Positions 1 through 8,836 of a stretch of 64,000 nt of DNA are shown here, piece after piece. Under the pieces are notes generated by a model. That model was not told where the DNA came from, made no database searches, and saw only the letters and a list, made by a program, of their open reading frames with translations. The position numbers and the translations under genes were made by a program. This DNA comes from an uncultured Spirochaetales bacterium. Lineage in GTDB: Bacteria; Spirochaetota; Spirochaetia; Sphaerochaetales; Sphaerochaetaceae. The stretch is taken from NCBI GenBank assembly GCA_949295125.1, contig CASFJV010000046.1, positions 111,987-175,986 of the forward strand, read 5' to 3'. Within the stretch, counting starts at the first letter, position 1. Each line of letters opens with the position of its first letter.

Positions 1-1336
1 TGAACTGCTGCTCAGCTCCGGCACGGGAAAGTTCCTGATGCTTTTCGAATGCTTCATTGAATCCTGCAACATCAACAGTGAATCCATTTTCCTTTGCAAG
101 CTCCTGAGTGAGCTCAATTGGGAATCCATAGGTATCATAGAGCTTGAATGCCAGGCGGCCGGAGATCACCCTGCTGTTTCCCTTCATGAGGTTAGGAAGC
201 ATTTTAGCAAACTCCCTCTCACCCTTGACCAGTGTGTCAGAGAACTTCTCTTCTTCCTTTGCAAGCTCGTTATCTATGAAATCCCTATGCTCGATAAGCT
301 CTGGATACGGCTTTCCATACTGGTCAATAACGATCTTTGCAAGCTCAGAGAGGAATGGCTTGTTGATTCCAAGTTTCTTGGCATGCCTTACAGCCCTTCT
401 TATAAGACGGCGGAGTATATAGCCCTGACCGACATTGGATGGCGCAATCCCCTTCTGGTCTCCGAGAATGAATACGCTGGTCCTTGTATGGTCAGCAATG
501 ATTCTCATTGACTTGTCATCCTCTTCATCATCGCCATACTTCTTGCCGCAGAGGCTCTCAATTCCGCTTAATAGCCCGGAAAAGATCTCAGTCTCGTAGA
601 CGCTCTTCTTTCCATTGAGGACGGCAACAGTCCTTTCAATGCCCATTCCGGTATCTATGCACTTCCTTTCCATCTCATGGTATGTTCCATCAGCCTCTTT
701 CCTGTAGCCCATGAAAACGTCATTCCAGATTTCAAAATATTTTCCGCAAGAACATCCTGGCTGGCAGTCCGGTCCGCATTTTGGCCTTCCGGTATCATAG
801 AACATCTCACTGTCCGGTCCGCATGGCCCAGTCTCGCCTGCAGGTCCCCACCAGTTGTCTTCCCTGCCTTTGTAGTAGATCCTTTCCTTTGGAATTCCAA
901 GGCTTTCCCACTTCTTTGCAGCAATCTCATCGCGTGGCACTTCATCATCGCCCTTGAAGACTGTGACGCTGATCTTCTCTGGATCTATTTCCAGCACCTT
1001 TGTCAGGAACTCATATGAGAACTCGATAGCTTCTTCCTTGAAATAATCGCCAAGGGACCAGTTTCCAAGCATCTCAAAGAATGTCAGGTGGTGCGGGTCT
1101 CCTACACTGTCAATATCTCCAGTCCTGATGCACTTCTGGTAATCTGTAAGCCTTTTTCCCTGAGGATGCTCAGCTCCAAGGATATATGGAACAAGAGGAT
1201 GCATTCCAGCTGTTGTAAAGAGGACTGTCGGATCGTTTTCAGGGATCAAGGATGCGCCGCTGATCTGGCTGTGTCCCTTACTTACGAAGAAATCGATATA
1301 CATTTTCCTTAAATCATCTGCACTAATCTTTTTCAT
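1..1336 (-). CDS. alaS: Alanine--tRNA ligase, 3' part beyond window edge
   Basis: The minus-strand frame is open from an ATG at 1334-1336 through the left edge, so only about 445 N-terminal residues are visible. It encodes class II alanyl-tRNA synthetase, which charges tRNA-Ala in the cytoplasm. The N-terminal catalytic core is recognisable: an early FTTAGMHPLVPY-type stretch, GDPHHLTFFEMLGNWS, and a cysteine-rich EMFYDTG...CGPDCQPGC segment, followed by the RRLIRRAVRHAK helix. It lies 39 bp downstream of the dprA-like gene on the same strand. Whether it is the short spirochaete form lacking the C-terminal DHHA1 region cannot be seen here. Confidence 0.95.
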   Translation of the reverse strand, partial: MKKISADDLRKMYIDFFVSKGHSQISGASLIPENDPTVLFTTAGMHPLVPYILGAEHPQGKRLTDYQKCIRTGDIDSVGDPHHLTFFEMLGNWSLGDYFKEEAIEFSYEFLTKVLEIDPEKISVTVFKGDDEVPRDEIAAKKWESLGIPKERIYYKGREDNWWGPAGETGPCGPDSEMFYDTGRPKCGPDCQPGCSCGKYFEIWNDVFMGYRKEADGTYHEMERKCIDTGMGIERTVAVLNGKKSVYETEIFSGLLSGIESLCGKKYGDDEEDDKSMRIIADHTRTSVFILGDQKGIAPSNVGQGYILRRLIRRAVRHAKKLGINKPFLSELAKIVIDQYGKPYPELIEHRDFIDNELAKEEEKFSDTLVKGEREFAKMLPNLMKGNSRVISGRLAFKLYDTYGFPIELTQELAKENGFTVDVAGFNEAFEKHQELSRAGAEQQF

Positions 1337-1375
1337 AGCTTTGATATCCTAATTCTTTTATCTTTTATTGGTCAA

Positions 1376-2278
1376 TCAGAAAAGATCCGGGGTAAGACTC
1401 AGATCCGTCCTGATTTTCCCCCTTCTTTCCTTTTTTCCCAGGAGTTTTTTCAGGTCGCTCTGCCTGGAATATGGCATGGCTCCGCATTTAAGGCGTTCTC
1501 TTGTGAAGCTGTATCCGTCAAGGTCAAGGACATGGGTGCTCAGCATCTTGGGAACATCATCCTTTGCCTCGTCGAAGATCTTCCATGAAGGCCCTCCATC
1601 CTTTTCCTCCACAAGCATTATGGATTTTGACAATGTCGATACTGCCCTGTTCCTTACAGCCTGATGCCATTTGCTGTCCACAAGCGAAGGTCCTGTCACA
1701 CTTATGATAAGCCCCCCACGCTTATATATGTCTGCCATCTGGTTCATAAGGCGTTCATTTGGTGCCTTTGTCACAAATGATGAAGAGAATGCGATCACAT
1801 TGGCACTCTCCTTTATTGTTTCGGCTATCGCTATGCTCGAAACCCCAAGCTTCAAGGGGGTTAGAAGTGAAATCCTGCTATTTATGATGAAACGGGCGGC
1901 TTCTGCTGTTATCCTGGAAGCTTCCTTTCCAGGGCTCAGCGTCCCAAGCACGGTAATCCTGTCTTTTTCAAGGTTGCCTATATTGCCAAGAGCATATATG
2001 AAAGGAACTGGATATTCACTCTCAGCAAGCCTTCTGGGAAAAAGGGGGCTCCTTTCATCTATTATCTCGAACTCAGCCCTTATATGCTGGTATTTCTCCC
2101 TGACAGCTCTCCATGCATCCTCAAGTTCATCCGCACTTCTTTCCATCATCATGCCAAGCTTCCTTGAAAAAGACGGAAGGGGCTCTGATATATCCACAGA
2201 ATTCCTTAGGCGTGTAAAGAGTGAATATGCCTTCCTGAAATCCTCACAAAGGAGAGTGAGGATCGTCTCATAGCTCAT
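1376..2278 (-). CDS. Divergent DprA/Smf-like DNA-processing protein
   Basis: A protein of 300 residues if started at the ATG at 2278; the longer frame would run into the preceding panE gene. The central Rossmann-like part keeps the order of DprA features: a VLGT..P strand, an ISLLTPL segment, a GGLIISVTGP strand, then RNRAVSTLSKSIMLVEE, matching the RNRIIAGLS...VVEA block of DprA. DprA loads RecA on incoming single-stranded DNA in transformation. The glycine-rich GSR and SGLA.G.D signatures are eroded, so biochemical equivalence is unsure. It starts 14 bp after panE and precedes alaS, so panE-dprA-alaS could be one transcript. Confidence 0.7.
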   Translation of the reverse strand: MSYETILTLLCEDFRKAYSLFTRLRNSVDISEPLPSFSRKLGMMMERSADELEDAWRAVREKYQHIRAEFEIIDERSPLFPRRLAESEYPVPFIYALGNIGNLEKDRITVLGTLSPGKEASRITAEAARFIINSRISLLTPLKLGVSSIAIAETIKESANVIAFSSSFVTKAPNERLMNQMADIYKRGGLIISVTGPSLVDSKWHQAVRNRAVSTLSKSIMLVEEKDGGPSWKIFDEAKDDVPKMLSTHVLDLDGYSFTRERLKCGAMPYSRQSDLKKLLGKKERRGKIRTDLSLTPDLF

Positions 2279-2291
2279 GCTCTCATTGATC

Positions 2292-3188
2292 TTACGCAAG
2301 GACAATCCTCCTGGCTTCCAAGAGGATTTGAGCCATATCAGTATTGGGGGAAGGGATTGAATGCTGATGAGCCAGGCGCGAGACAGTTCCTGCAAAGAAC
2401 TGGTTTTCCGTCTCCCTTCCAGCCTGGACATCCTGCAGCATACTGGTCTTTCCATGATCACGCAGGCTTGTGACTGTCCTTATCATCTTCTCGATATCAT
2501 CCTGTGTGATATTCACCCCTTCTGCCTTTGCAACTTTCTGGCACTCGGAGGCAATCAGGCGCACAGCACGGATAAAAAAAGGATTTTCACATATTGCACT
2601 GTAATCCGCATCAAGTATCGCAGAGAGTGTGTTGAAACATGTGTTGAGCATGAACTTCCACCATTTTTCATGGATTATGTCATCTGGAATCTCATAGCGC
2701 TGAGAGGAAATGTCGAAAAGCTCCTTTATCCTGAGAATCCTTTCAGTAATTTTCCCGTCCTTCTCACCGAATATTATCTTGCCGCCATCTGTAAAGCAGA
2801 CAGTCTCCAATCCGTTATGGTTGCTTGAGAGGTTTGTAATGAAAGAATAAATCACACGCTCATTTCCAAAGCGCTCTGAGAGAATGCGCTCTGCATCAAT
2901 TCCGTTGAGAAGGCTCATTATGGCAGTGTTCTCACCCACAAATGGTGCAATCTCATCAAGTATGCCATAAAGATGGAAGTTCTTTACGGCAACAATCAGG
3001 AGATCAGCTTTCTCAGCCTCATTAGGTGTTTCCAGCCTAAAAAAGTACCTCTTGCCGTTTATCAGAACGCCTTCCCTGTACCTTTGCTTCCTTCTTTCAT
3101 CGGTTATCAGGGCAAAATCCGAGTGTCCATGTATCTTTTCTGCGACTACAGAACCAACTGCCCCGCAGCCTATCAATCTCACTATCAT
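2292..3188 (-). CDS. panE: 2-dehydropantoate 2-reductase family protein
   Basis: About 298 residues starting MIVRLIGCGAVGS, the N-terminal Rossmann GxGxxG NADPH site of ketopantoate reductase (PanE/ApbA), followed by a DLLIVAVKNF strand and a C-terminal helical domain with the HEKWWKFMLNTCFNTLSA motif typical of the family. The reaction is NADPH-dependent reduction of 2-dehydropantoate to pantoate in pantothenate synthesis. An upstream in-frame TTG at 3206 exists, but a perfect TATAAT lies between it and the ATG at 3188, so the ATG start and a leaderless message are preferred. Family assignment is firm; substrate is inferred, as PanE-like paralogues exist. Confidence 0.82.
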   Translation of the reverse strand: MIVRLIGCGAVGSVVAEKIHGHSDFALITDERRKQRYREGVLINGKRYFFRLETPNEAEKADLLIVAVKNFHLYGILDEIAPFVGENTAIMSLLNGIDAERILSERFGNERVIYSFITNLSSNHNGLETVCFTDGGKIIFGEKDGKITERILRIKELFDISSQRYEIPDDIIHEKWWKFMLNTCFNTLSAILDADYSAICENPFFIRAVRLIASECQKVAKAEGVNITQDDIEKMIRTVTSLRDHGKTSMLQDVQAGRETENQFFAGTVSRLAHQHSIPSPNTDMAQILLEARRIVLA

Positions 3189-3195
3189 GGAGGCT

Positions 3196-3224
3196 ATTAT
3201 AGCCAATAGCCAAAATTTAGGAAA
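3196..3224 (-). promoter_or_regulatory. Promoter of panE, predicted leaderless
   Basis: A perfect TATAAT (3196-3201, minus strand) ends 7 nt before the panE ATG. The -35 position 17 nt further up reads TTTCCT, a weak match. No Shine-Dalgarno is present. Confidence 0.5.
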
Positions 3225-3299
3225 GTTTTACATTTCTCCCTTTAAAGAGATTTCCATTTTTAGCATAATAACTATCGTTTTTGAGGAGATGGGAGAGAA

Positions 3300-4184
3300 A
3301 TGAAAGAAAGCAGAGCATTATTACTTTTACTTCTTACGTCATTCATTTGGGGACTCAGTTTTGTAGCCCAGAGTGTCTCAACAGAGAGCATCGGGGCATT
3401 CACGTTCAACGGAATCAGGATGATCCTCGGTGCGCTGGTGCTCATTCCTTTTGCAGTACCAGATTTAAAGGCGCACCGCGGCAATAAGGAATATTTCAAG
3501 GCTTCTGTCCTTGGTGGGCTGGCAATGGGAGTGGCGCTGGCATTTGCTTCAATGGCACAGCAGATCGGCATAGAGACAACGGATGCAGGAAAGGCAGCTT
3601 TCATAACCAGCCTTTACATGATAATCGTTCCTTTCATCTCCCGCATTTTCGGCAGGAAAATAGAGAAGAAGATATGGCTTTGTGCCGTAGTCGCACTTAT
3701 TGGAATGTACCTTCTCTGCCTTTCTGGTGGATCGAGCATCTCAAAAGGCGATATCTACCTCTTCTTGTGCGCAGTCTTCTTCTCAATCCATATCCTTGTA
3801 ATTGAGAAAGCTGCAAAAAACCTTAATGGCGTGGTACTGTCAATGTTCCAGTTCTTCTTTGTAGGTATCATCTGCATTGCAGGAATGCTGGTTTTTGAGA
3901 CGCCAGATCTAGGCAGCATCATGGATGCAGCCCTCCCTCTTGCCTACTCCGGTTTCCTTTCCTGCGGCGTTGCCTATACCCTTCAGACGGTAGCCCAGCG
4001 CTATACGGAAGCAACAAAAGCAACCCTTGCCCTCTCACTTGAGAGCGTATGGGCTGCAATTGGAGGGGCTGTGCTTCTTTCCGAAAGGCTGAGTGCTCCT
4101 GAGCTTATAGGATGCCTGCTTGTTTTCGCAGCAGTGCTCCTTTCCCAGCTTGACCTGAGGAAAATCAGTAGCGCTTCTCGATAA
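3300..4184 (+). CDS. EamA/DMT-superfamily transporter
   Basis: A 294-residue polytopic inner-membrane protein with ten predicted hydrophobic helices arranged as two EamA repeats; the first begins LLLLLLTSFIWGLSFVAQ and the second repeat begins near residue 145. These carriers export or import small metabolites, and the substrate cannot be read from sequence. The ATG at 3300 follows a purine-rich GAGGAGATGGGAGAG stretch that acts as the ribosome site. The last 20 bp overlap tail-to-tail with the ECF substrate-binding gene on the other strand, and no terminator is seen between them. Confidence 0.85.
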   Translation: MKESRALLLLLLTSFIWGLSFVAQSVSTESIGAFTFNGIRMILGALVLIPFAVPDLKAHRGNKEYFKASVLGGLAMGVALAFASMAQQIGIETTDAGKAAFITSLYMIIVPFISRIFGRKIEKKIWLCAVVALIGMYLLCLSGGSSISKGDIYLFLCAVFFSIHILVIEKAAKNLNGVVLSMFQFFFVGIICIAGMLVFETPDLGSIMDAALPLAYSGFLSCGVAYTLQTVAQRYTEATKATLALSLESVWAAIGGAVLLSERLSAPELIGCLLVFAAVLLSQLDLRKISSASR

Positions 4185-4692
4185 GGCGGGCCTTCTCAAG
4201 GGCAAAGACAATAGCTGGAATGACTGCAAGCTGTATTATGATTGCAGGCCATGTGGAGGCAAAGTAGGAAGCAAGCCATGCATTGAATGAGTATGAGCCT
4301 GATGAGAATACCAGGGCCCTGCAGATTCCGGCAACGGCTCTTCCTGCTATCATCGAAAGGACCAGGGATATATAGAGGTCTGCCATATAGTTATATGTGT
4401 GGATCACCTTCATGAAAATACCGGCAAAGAATGCATACGCTGCCAGCTCGATCATCATCTGCGGCATGTAAGAGAAAGCTGGCATTCCTGTAAGTATTGA
4501 TGAGAGGAACGGGCCAAGGATACCTACAATAAGGCCATAGAACGGTCCAATGGTAAGGCCTGCTATGAAGGCAGGAATATGCATAGGGCTGATCAAGATT
4601 CCGGCATTCGGAATAGCATGGAATGCCATCGGAAGAATTACGCATAGTGCAGCAAGAGCTGCTGCGATAATGATTTTCCTGATGTTTGTCAT
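4165..4692 (-). CDS. ECF transporter S component (vitamin-binding membrane subunit)
   Basis: About 175 residues with five or six hydrophobic helices; the stretch ISPMHIPAFIAGLTIGPFYG followed by a SSILTGMP loop is typical of ECF S components (PF12822 type), which bind a vitamin and dock on EcfT. The start at 4692 is chosen because it has an AGGAGAA site and overlaps the ecfT stop as ATGA. It is the last gene of the ecfA1-ecfA2-ecfT-ecfS set, so this is a dedicated (group I) module. No riboswitch precedes the operon to name the ligand. Pantothenate is possible given the family look and nearby panE, but this is a guess. Confidence 0.83.
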   Translation of the reverse strand: MTNIRKIIIAAALAALCVILPMAFHAIPNAGILISPMHIPAFIAGLTIGPFYGLIVGILGPFLSSILTGMPAFSYMPQMMIELAAYAFFAGIFMKVIHTYNYMADLYISLVLSMIAGRAVAGICRALVFSSGSYSFNAWLASYFASTWPAIIIQLAVIPAIVFALEKARLIEKRY

Positions 4693-5420
4693 ATAATTTC
4701 TCCTATAATCAGTAATATTGCCAATAGAAGTGCAGTGACTTCCTTGATACCACATTTCAATAATTCCACATCAGCTTTCATGCCTGCGCTGTAGCCACGG
4801 GAAACAAGAGCAAAAGAAAGTTCATCAGAACGCCTGAAAGCCATTATGAAGATTGGAATAACTATCGCTTTATAGCCCACTATCTTCTCCCTGAGGCTTT
4901 CCTCATTTCCCAGGCTCCTGAGCTTCCTGATCCTTTTCAGCTTCTCACTTTGCCCGCTGAATTCATCAATAAGGTAGAGAGCAAGGCTCATGGCAGATGC
5001 GATCTTCTCAACAGGAATGAAGAAAAGCTTCAATGGAAAGAGGAGAAGATAGGTGCAGCTGCTTATCTCACTGATTCCCGTTGAAAGGGTATATGCCTCA
5101 GCAAGCAAAGTGATGATGGAAACCCTGTAGACAATGATGAAAGCCCTGATTATCCCCTCAAGGGAGCATCTGAAGAAAAGGAAGCTGAAAATGGATCCCT
5201 CATCAGAGAACAGTGAGTTAAGGAGGAAAATGAGCAGAAGGAAATGCCTGAGCTTATAAAGTGGCCTGAAAAGCTCTCTTTTGTCTATGCCTGTGACACC
5301 TATTAGGAGCGCTATCAGGATGAAGAGAGCCACATTCCAGGCGAAAGAGGAAGCAAGCAGCAGGGCAGAGATAAGCAGTATGAGCAGCAGCAAGCGGTAA
5401 AAAGGCCTTATCCTATCCAT
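4689..5420 (-). CDS. ecfT: ECF transporter transmembrane component EcfT
   Basis: A 243-residue membrane protein with several N-terminal helices followed by a cytoplasmic region carrying the characteristic coupling-helix signature around SALVSRGYSAG (residues about 207-217), the EcfT A-R-G contact with the ATPases. EcfT couples ATP hydrolysis in the EcfA dimer to toppling of the S component. Its start overlaps the ecfA2 end by 8 bp and its stop overlaps the S-component start as ATGA, so the four proteins are translationally coupled. Confidence 0.88.
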   Translation of the reverse strand: MDRIRPFYRLLLLILLISALLLASSFAWNVALFILIALLIGVTGIDKRELFRPLYKLRHFLLLIFLLNSLFSDEGSIFSFLFFRCSLEGIIRAFIIVYRVSIITLLAEAYTLSTGISEISSCTYLLLFPLKLFFIPVEKIASAMSLALYLIDEFSGQSEKLKRIRKLRSLGNEESLREKIVGYKAIVIPIFIMAFRRSDELSFALVSRGYSAGMKADVELLKCGIKEVTALLLAILLIIGEII

Positions 5421-6138
5421 TCTTCACCATCCCAATCAGCTCATCAAGGCTCAGCACCGCCTTTCCAAAGAGCTCCATGCTCTTTCTGTAAGCAAAGCTT
5501 TTTTCAACAAGCCCCTTTTCCATGGCAGACTGAGGCTCACCGTCAAAAACAATTTTTCCGCCATCCATGACTAAAAGCCTGTCGGCAAGATCAAGATCGG
5601 TGCTGTCATGCGTTATGAGGATATATCCAGTATTGCTTTCAGAAAGATGGCTGAAAAGCTTGCGAAGGGCCTTTACCCCTTTGCCGTCCAGGCCGGAAAA
5701 GCTTTCATCAAAGAGGATGAATGATGGCCTTAAAGCCATGGCAGCTGCAATTGAGATAAGCCTCTTTTCCCCTCCCGAAAGGGAAAAAGGCGATCTATCA
5801 AGGAATGAGCTGTCCAAGCTTACAAGAGAGAGAACCTCCATCACTCTCTTCTCTGCCTCAGCCCTTTCAAGCCCTTTGAGGGAATAAAGGATCTCCTGAT
5901 GCACAGTCGGAAGGAAGAAGGAGTCTTCAGCATACTCAGGAACATATGCTATCCTTTCACTGATTTCAGCCTTTCCTGATGTCAAAGGATCCATAAGGGA
6001 GATGGCATCAAAGAGGCTTGTCTTTCCTGAGCCGTTTTTTCCCATGATGGCAACCCTTTCACCGCTTCTGATTTCAAGCTCCAGAGGTCCCAGTGTAAAG
6101 GATCCTCTCTTTAATTCAGCGCCCTTTAATGCAATCAT
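5413..6138 (-). CDS. ecfA2: ECF transporter ATP-binding protein EcfA2
   Basis: About 241 residues from MIALKGAELKRG. It contains a Walker A GKNGSGKTS, a PEYAE Q-loop-like region, the ABC signature LSGGEKR, a Walker B FILFDESFSGLD and the switch histidine in ILITHDS. The frame extends further upstream, but the ATG at 6138 overlaps the ecfA1 stop as ATGA, the layout used throughout this operon. It pairs with EcfA1 as the motor of the ECF transporter. Confidence 0.9.
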   Translation of the reverse strand: MIALKGAELKRGSFTLGPLELEIRSGERVAIMGKNGSGKTSLFDAISLMDPLTSGKAEISERIAYVPEYAEDSFFLPTVHQEILYSLKGLERAEAEKRVMEVLSLVSLDSSFLDRSPFSLSGGEKRLISIAAAMALRPSFILFDESFSGLDGKGVKALRKLFSHLSESNTGYILITHDSTDLDLADRLLVMDGGKIVFDGEPQSAMEKGLVEKSFAYRKSMELFGKAVLSLDELIGMVKNG

Positions 6139-6878
6139 CTTACTGCCTCCATGAAGATATCTTCTTCCCTGGCTCTTATGCTGCATTTTTCAAGCAGCCT
6201 GATATCTTTCAGCACATCAGGGCTCTTCCCATCTTTTATTATCCTTCCGCCGCTTAAGAGGAGGATCCTGTCAGATAATGATGCAATCTCTGCACTATGC
6301 GTGACACTTATTATTCCTTTTCCCCTATTCTTCTCTTCATTGATTGCACTCTCCAGGAGAATCCTGGCTTTTCTATCCAGGTAAGAGAATGCCTCATCTA
6401 GTATTATGATCTCAGGATCAGAAGAAAAGAGCGCAGAGAGTGCAAGCCTCTGCTTTTCCCCGCCAGAGAGGTCTTTTACAGCTCTCTTTCCATAGCCACT
6501 TAAGCCGAATCTCTCCAGGCTTCTTAATGCCTTAGCCTTTGCCTCTTCATAAGGAATGCCGAAATTGAGGGATGAAAACATTACCTCTTCCAGTACGTTC
6601 CTGCTTATCATGGAGGACTCCGGATTCTGGAAAAGCAGGGCTATCCTGGATCTTATTGCCTTAGCATTCTTCCTCTCTTTCACATCCAGGCCGAAGATGG
6701 AAAGATAGCCGCTTTGAGGGGGAAGAAGCAGGTCAAGTACCTTCAAGAGTGTGCTCTTGCCAGAACCATTTGCTCCAAGTATAGTGATGTACTCTCCCTT
6801 TTCCAGGGTGAATGTGATATCCTTCAGCACCGCTTCACCGTAGTATGAGAAGCTGATTTCTTCTGAGTTGATTAACAG
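6135..6878 (-). CDS. ecfA1: ECF transporter ATP-binding protein EcfA1, apparent CTG start
   Basis: An ABC ATPase with Walker A GANGSGKST, Q-loop LLFQNPE, signature LSGGEKQR, Walker B IIILDEAFSYLD and switch SVTHS. The first conventional start codon in frame is a GTG at 6830, but that would delete the first beta strand and the aromatic A-loop. Translation upstream gives LLINSEEISFSYYGEAVLKDI, exactly the missing N-terminus, and no ATG, GTG or TTG occurs in frame before a stop at 7005-7007. A CTG at 6876-6878 lies 5 nt after an AGGGGA sequence, so I propose initiation there. A lost ATG or a frameshift is the alternative. Confidence 0.7.
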   Translation of the reverse strand: MLINSEEISFSYYGEAVLKDITFTLEKGEYITILGANGSGKSTLLKVLDLLLPPQSGYLSIFGLDVKERKNAKAIRSRIALLFQNPESSMISRNVLEEVMFSSLNFGIPYEEAKAKALRSLERFGLSGYGKRAVKDLSGGEKQRLALSALFSSDPEIIILDEAFSYLDRKARILLESAINEEKNRGKGIISVTHSAEIASLSDRILLLSGGRIIKDGKSPDVLKDIRLLEKCSIRAREEDIFMEAVR

Positions 6879-6937
6879 ATGGTTCCCCTGCTCTTTCTTC
6901 TGAAAAAGGCATCCTGCTCCATACAGGACATAATGAG

Positions 6938-6972
6938 GATAAAAAAAGTAAAATGCCTGGCTTCTGCCAAGC
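6938..6972 (-). terminator. Intrinsic terminator after the DUF3842 gene
   Basis: On the minus strand a 7-bp stem GCTTGGC/GCCAGGC with an AGAA loop is followed by ATTTTACTTTTTTT. It separates the DUF3842 gene from the ECF operon, so the latter needs its own promoter between about 6880 and 6940. Confidence 0.75.
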
Positions 6973-7000
6973 GCTGAAAAGAAAAATAGCAGAAAAAAGG

Positions 7001-7402
7001 CTAATTAGACAATACGTATTCCACTACATCATCAATTATGTCTTTCAAGCTCTCTTTTTTTGATCCGGCAACGTAGTTATTGCATCCTTTAGATGGGATT
7101 AGGACCTTCTTTGCCCTGCTTCTGGCAATTGCAAGAGCCATGCCTTCTGTCACCTCTCCAAGCATGCTGTCTGCGATCACAAGGCCAATGGGACAGATGA
7201 TCACATCTGCCTCCTTCGAGCAGACTCTGACAGGATTTTCTCCGGTTGCTCCCTCATCAGCCCCTGCCTTTAGCATTGCGCTTGTTGCATTTGAATTAGT
7301 GCCAACGGCCCTGATCCTTACATCCCTGGCCCTTGCTTTCAGTGCCTGGATCACTTCACGCCCTATTCCGCCCCCCTGGGCATCAATAACTAAAACATCC
7401 AT
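7001..7402 (-). CDS. DUF3842 family protein
   Basis: A 133-residue protein with the hallmarks of DUF3842: an N-terminal VLVIDAQGGGIGREV dinucleotide-fold-like loop, TNSNATSAMLKAGAD, a mid-protein VICPIGLVIADSMLGEVT block and a C-terminal PSKGCNNYVAG. The family occurs in anaerobes and spirochaetes and has no established function; the Gly-rich loop suggests nucleotide binding, which is inference. It stands as a single gene 36 bp after a MATE gene on the same strand and is followed by its own terminator. Confidence 0.8.
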   Translation of the reverse strand: MDVLVIDAQGGGIGREVIQALKARARDVRIRAVGTNSNATSAMLKAGADEGATGENPVRVCSKEADVIICPIGLVIADSMLGEVTEGMALAIARSRAKKVLIPSKGCNNYVAGSKKESLKDIIDDVVEYVLSN

Positions 7403-7438
7403 ACGTTTCTTTTACTATATGAATGGCAAACATTCAAC

Positions 7439-8773
7439 CTAGAGGAATGTTTTCTTCCAATGCCCAGTCAGGTAGAAATAGAGTGCAATCACAGTTGCAA
7501 GGCTCCATCCGATCGGCCAGCTCAGCCATATTCCAAGCGGTCCCAACAATGGAGCAAGGACAAATGAAATTCCAACCCTTAAAAACAGGTCAAGGAACGT
7601 GTCTGCCATGAACGGTTTCATGTCTCCGGCTCCCCTGAGCACTGCATCAGAGATAATCTTAAGGGCAACTACAAAATAGAATGGAGAGACAATCCTTAAA
7701 AGATCAGTTCCGGTATTCATTGCCTCTCCTCCCCTGTTTTCAAGGAACAGGCTGAGTGGAAGGCGGGGCAGGAAGCAGAAGAGAAGAACAACTGGCAGGA
7801 TGAAGCAGAAGGCAATCCTGAGCCCTACTTTCCATCCGCTCTTTACCCTCTCATATTTCATGGCTCCAATATTCTGGGAAGAAAAGGAAGAGACTGCATT
7901 AGCAAGCGTTGAGATTGATGTAATTATGAGGTTGTTAAGCTTTATTGCAGCGCTGTATCCTGCAATTACCGCACTTCCAAAGCCATTGATCAATGTCTGT
8001 ATCATAATGTTTCCGACACTTACAAAGCTCTGCTGGAGAATTGATGGCACAGCAACTATAAGGAACTTTTTAAGGAGGCGGAAATCAAAGAGCCTAAGAT
8101 CACCGTCTCCCTTCTCCATTCCCCTGATCCTCCTGAAAAGCACGGCATTAGCAAGTATTGAGCTTATTCCCTGGCAGATGAATGTTGCCCATGCAACTCC
8201 GCTTACCCCCATTTCAAATACAGTCACAAAGAGTATATCCATGAATATGTTAGCCGTTGATGATACTGCAAGGAAGACAAAAGGTGTCCTGCTGTCGCCC
8301 AATGCGGAGAAAACACCGGTTGCCAGGTTGTAGAAGAAGAGGAAGATAAGCCCATATATATAGATGTCAAGGTAAAGGGCACTGTCCCTGAATATTTCAG
8401 ATGGCGTGTTGATAATCCAAAGAAGCCAGTCTGTGCCAATCAGCCCAAAGAGCATCAGCATCACCGCCAGTACAGCTGTTGCAATAAAGCACGTGGAAAT
8501 AGATCTCCTGACTTCGCTGTAATTCCTTGCACCAAAGCTCTGCGAAACCAGTACTGAAGTTCCCATATTTGCACCGAAAGCAAAAGCAATGAAAATCAGT
8601 GTGATTTCATAGCTGTTGCCAACTGCAGCCAGCGCTTCCTCACTTATGAACTTTCCTGCAACCAGGCTGTCAGCAATGTTATACAGCTGCTGGAAAACCA
8701 TGGAAAGAAGAAGCGGAAGTGCAAATGATGTAAGCACACCTGCAACCTTTCCCTCTGTCAAATCCCTGTTCAT
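7439..8773 (-). CDS. MATE family efflux transporter
   Basis: A 444-residue inner-membrane protein with 12 hydrophobic helices in two homologous halves (MATE/NorM type). N-terminal SFALPLLLSMVFQQLYNIADSLVAGKF and the second-half VAVPSILQQSFVSVGN are typical. Such carriers expel drugs or metabolites against Na+ or H+. The ATG at 8773 has no Shine-Dalgarno; an AAGAAT hexamer ends 6 nt upstream. It is transcribed divergently from tatD, and the two predicted -35 boxes overlap. Confidence 0.9.
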   Translation of the reverse strand: MNRDLTEGKVAGVLTSFALPLLLSMVFQQLYNIADSLVAGKFISEEALAAVGNSYEITLIFIAFAFGANMGTSVLVSQSFGARNYSEVRRSISTCFIATAVLAVMLMLFGLIGTDWLLWIINTPSEIFRDSALYLDIYIYGLIFLFFYNLATGVFSALGDSRTPFVFLAVSSTANIFMDILFVTVFEMGVSGVAWATFICQGISSILANAVLFRRIRGMEKGDGDLRLFDFRLLKKFLIVAVPSILQQSFVSVGNIMIQTLINGFGSAVIAGYSAAIKLNNLIITSISTLANAVSSFSSQNIGAMKYERVKSGWKVGLRIAFCFILPVVLLFCFLPRLPLSLFLENRGGEAMNTGTDLLRIVSPFYFVVALKIISDAVLRGAGDMKPFMADTFLDLFLRVGISFVLAPLLGPLGIWLSWPIGWSLATVIALYFYLTGHWKKTFL

Positions 8774-8779
8774 GGGCTT

Positions 8780-8808
8780 ATTCTTCTACTTTTCCATCTC
8801 TTGGTAAA
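8780..8808 (-). promoter_or_regulatory. Promoter of the first MATE gene, predicted leaderless
   Basis: On the minus strand TTTACC (8803-8808), a 17-nt spacer and AAGAAT (8780-8785) precede the ATG by 6 nt. The -35 overlaps that of the divergent tatD promoter (8801-8806). Confidence 0.4.
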
Positions 8809-8829
8809 GTCCGGTTTTTGTGCTATCAA
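8801..8829 (+). promoter_or_regulatory. Promoter of tatD-like gene, predicted leaderless
   Basis: TTGGTA (8801-8806), 17 nt, TATCAA (8824-8829), then 7 nt to the ATG at 8837. The TTG of the -35 is in frame with the gene, so gene callers may start there. Confidence 0.4.
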
Positions 8830-8836
8830 GAAAACT

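Noticed and set aside
655..1018. Open frames on both strands within alaS
   Set aside because: They lie inside the catalytic core of alanyl-tRNA synthetase read in the correct frame.
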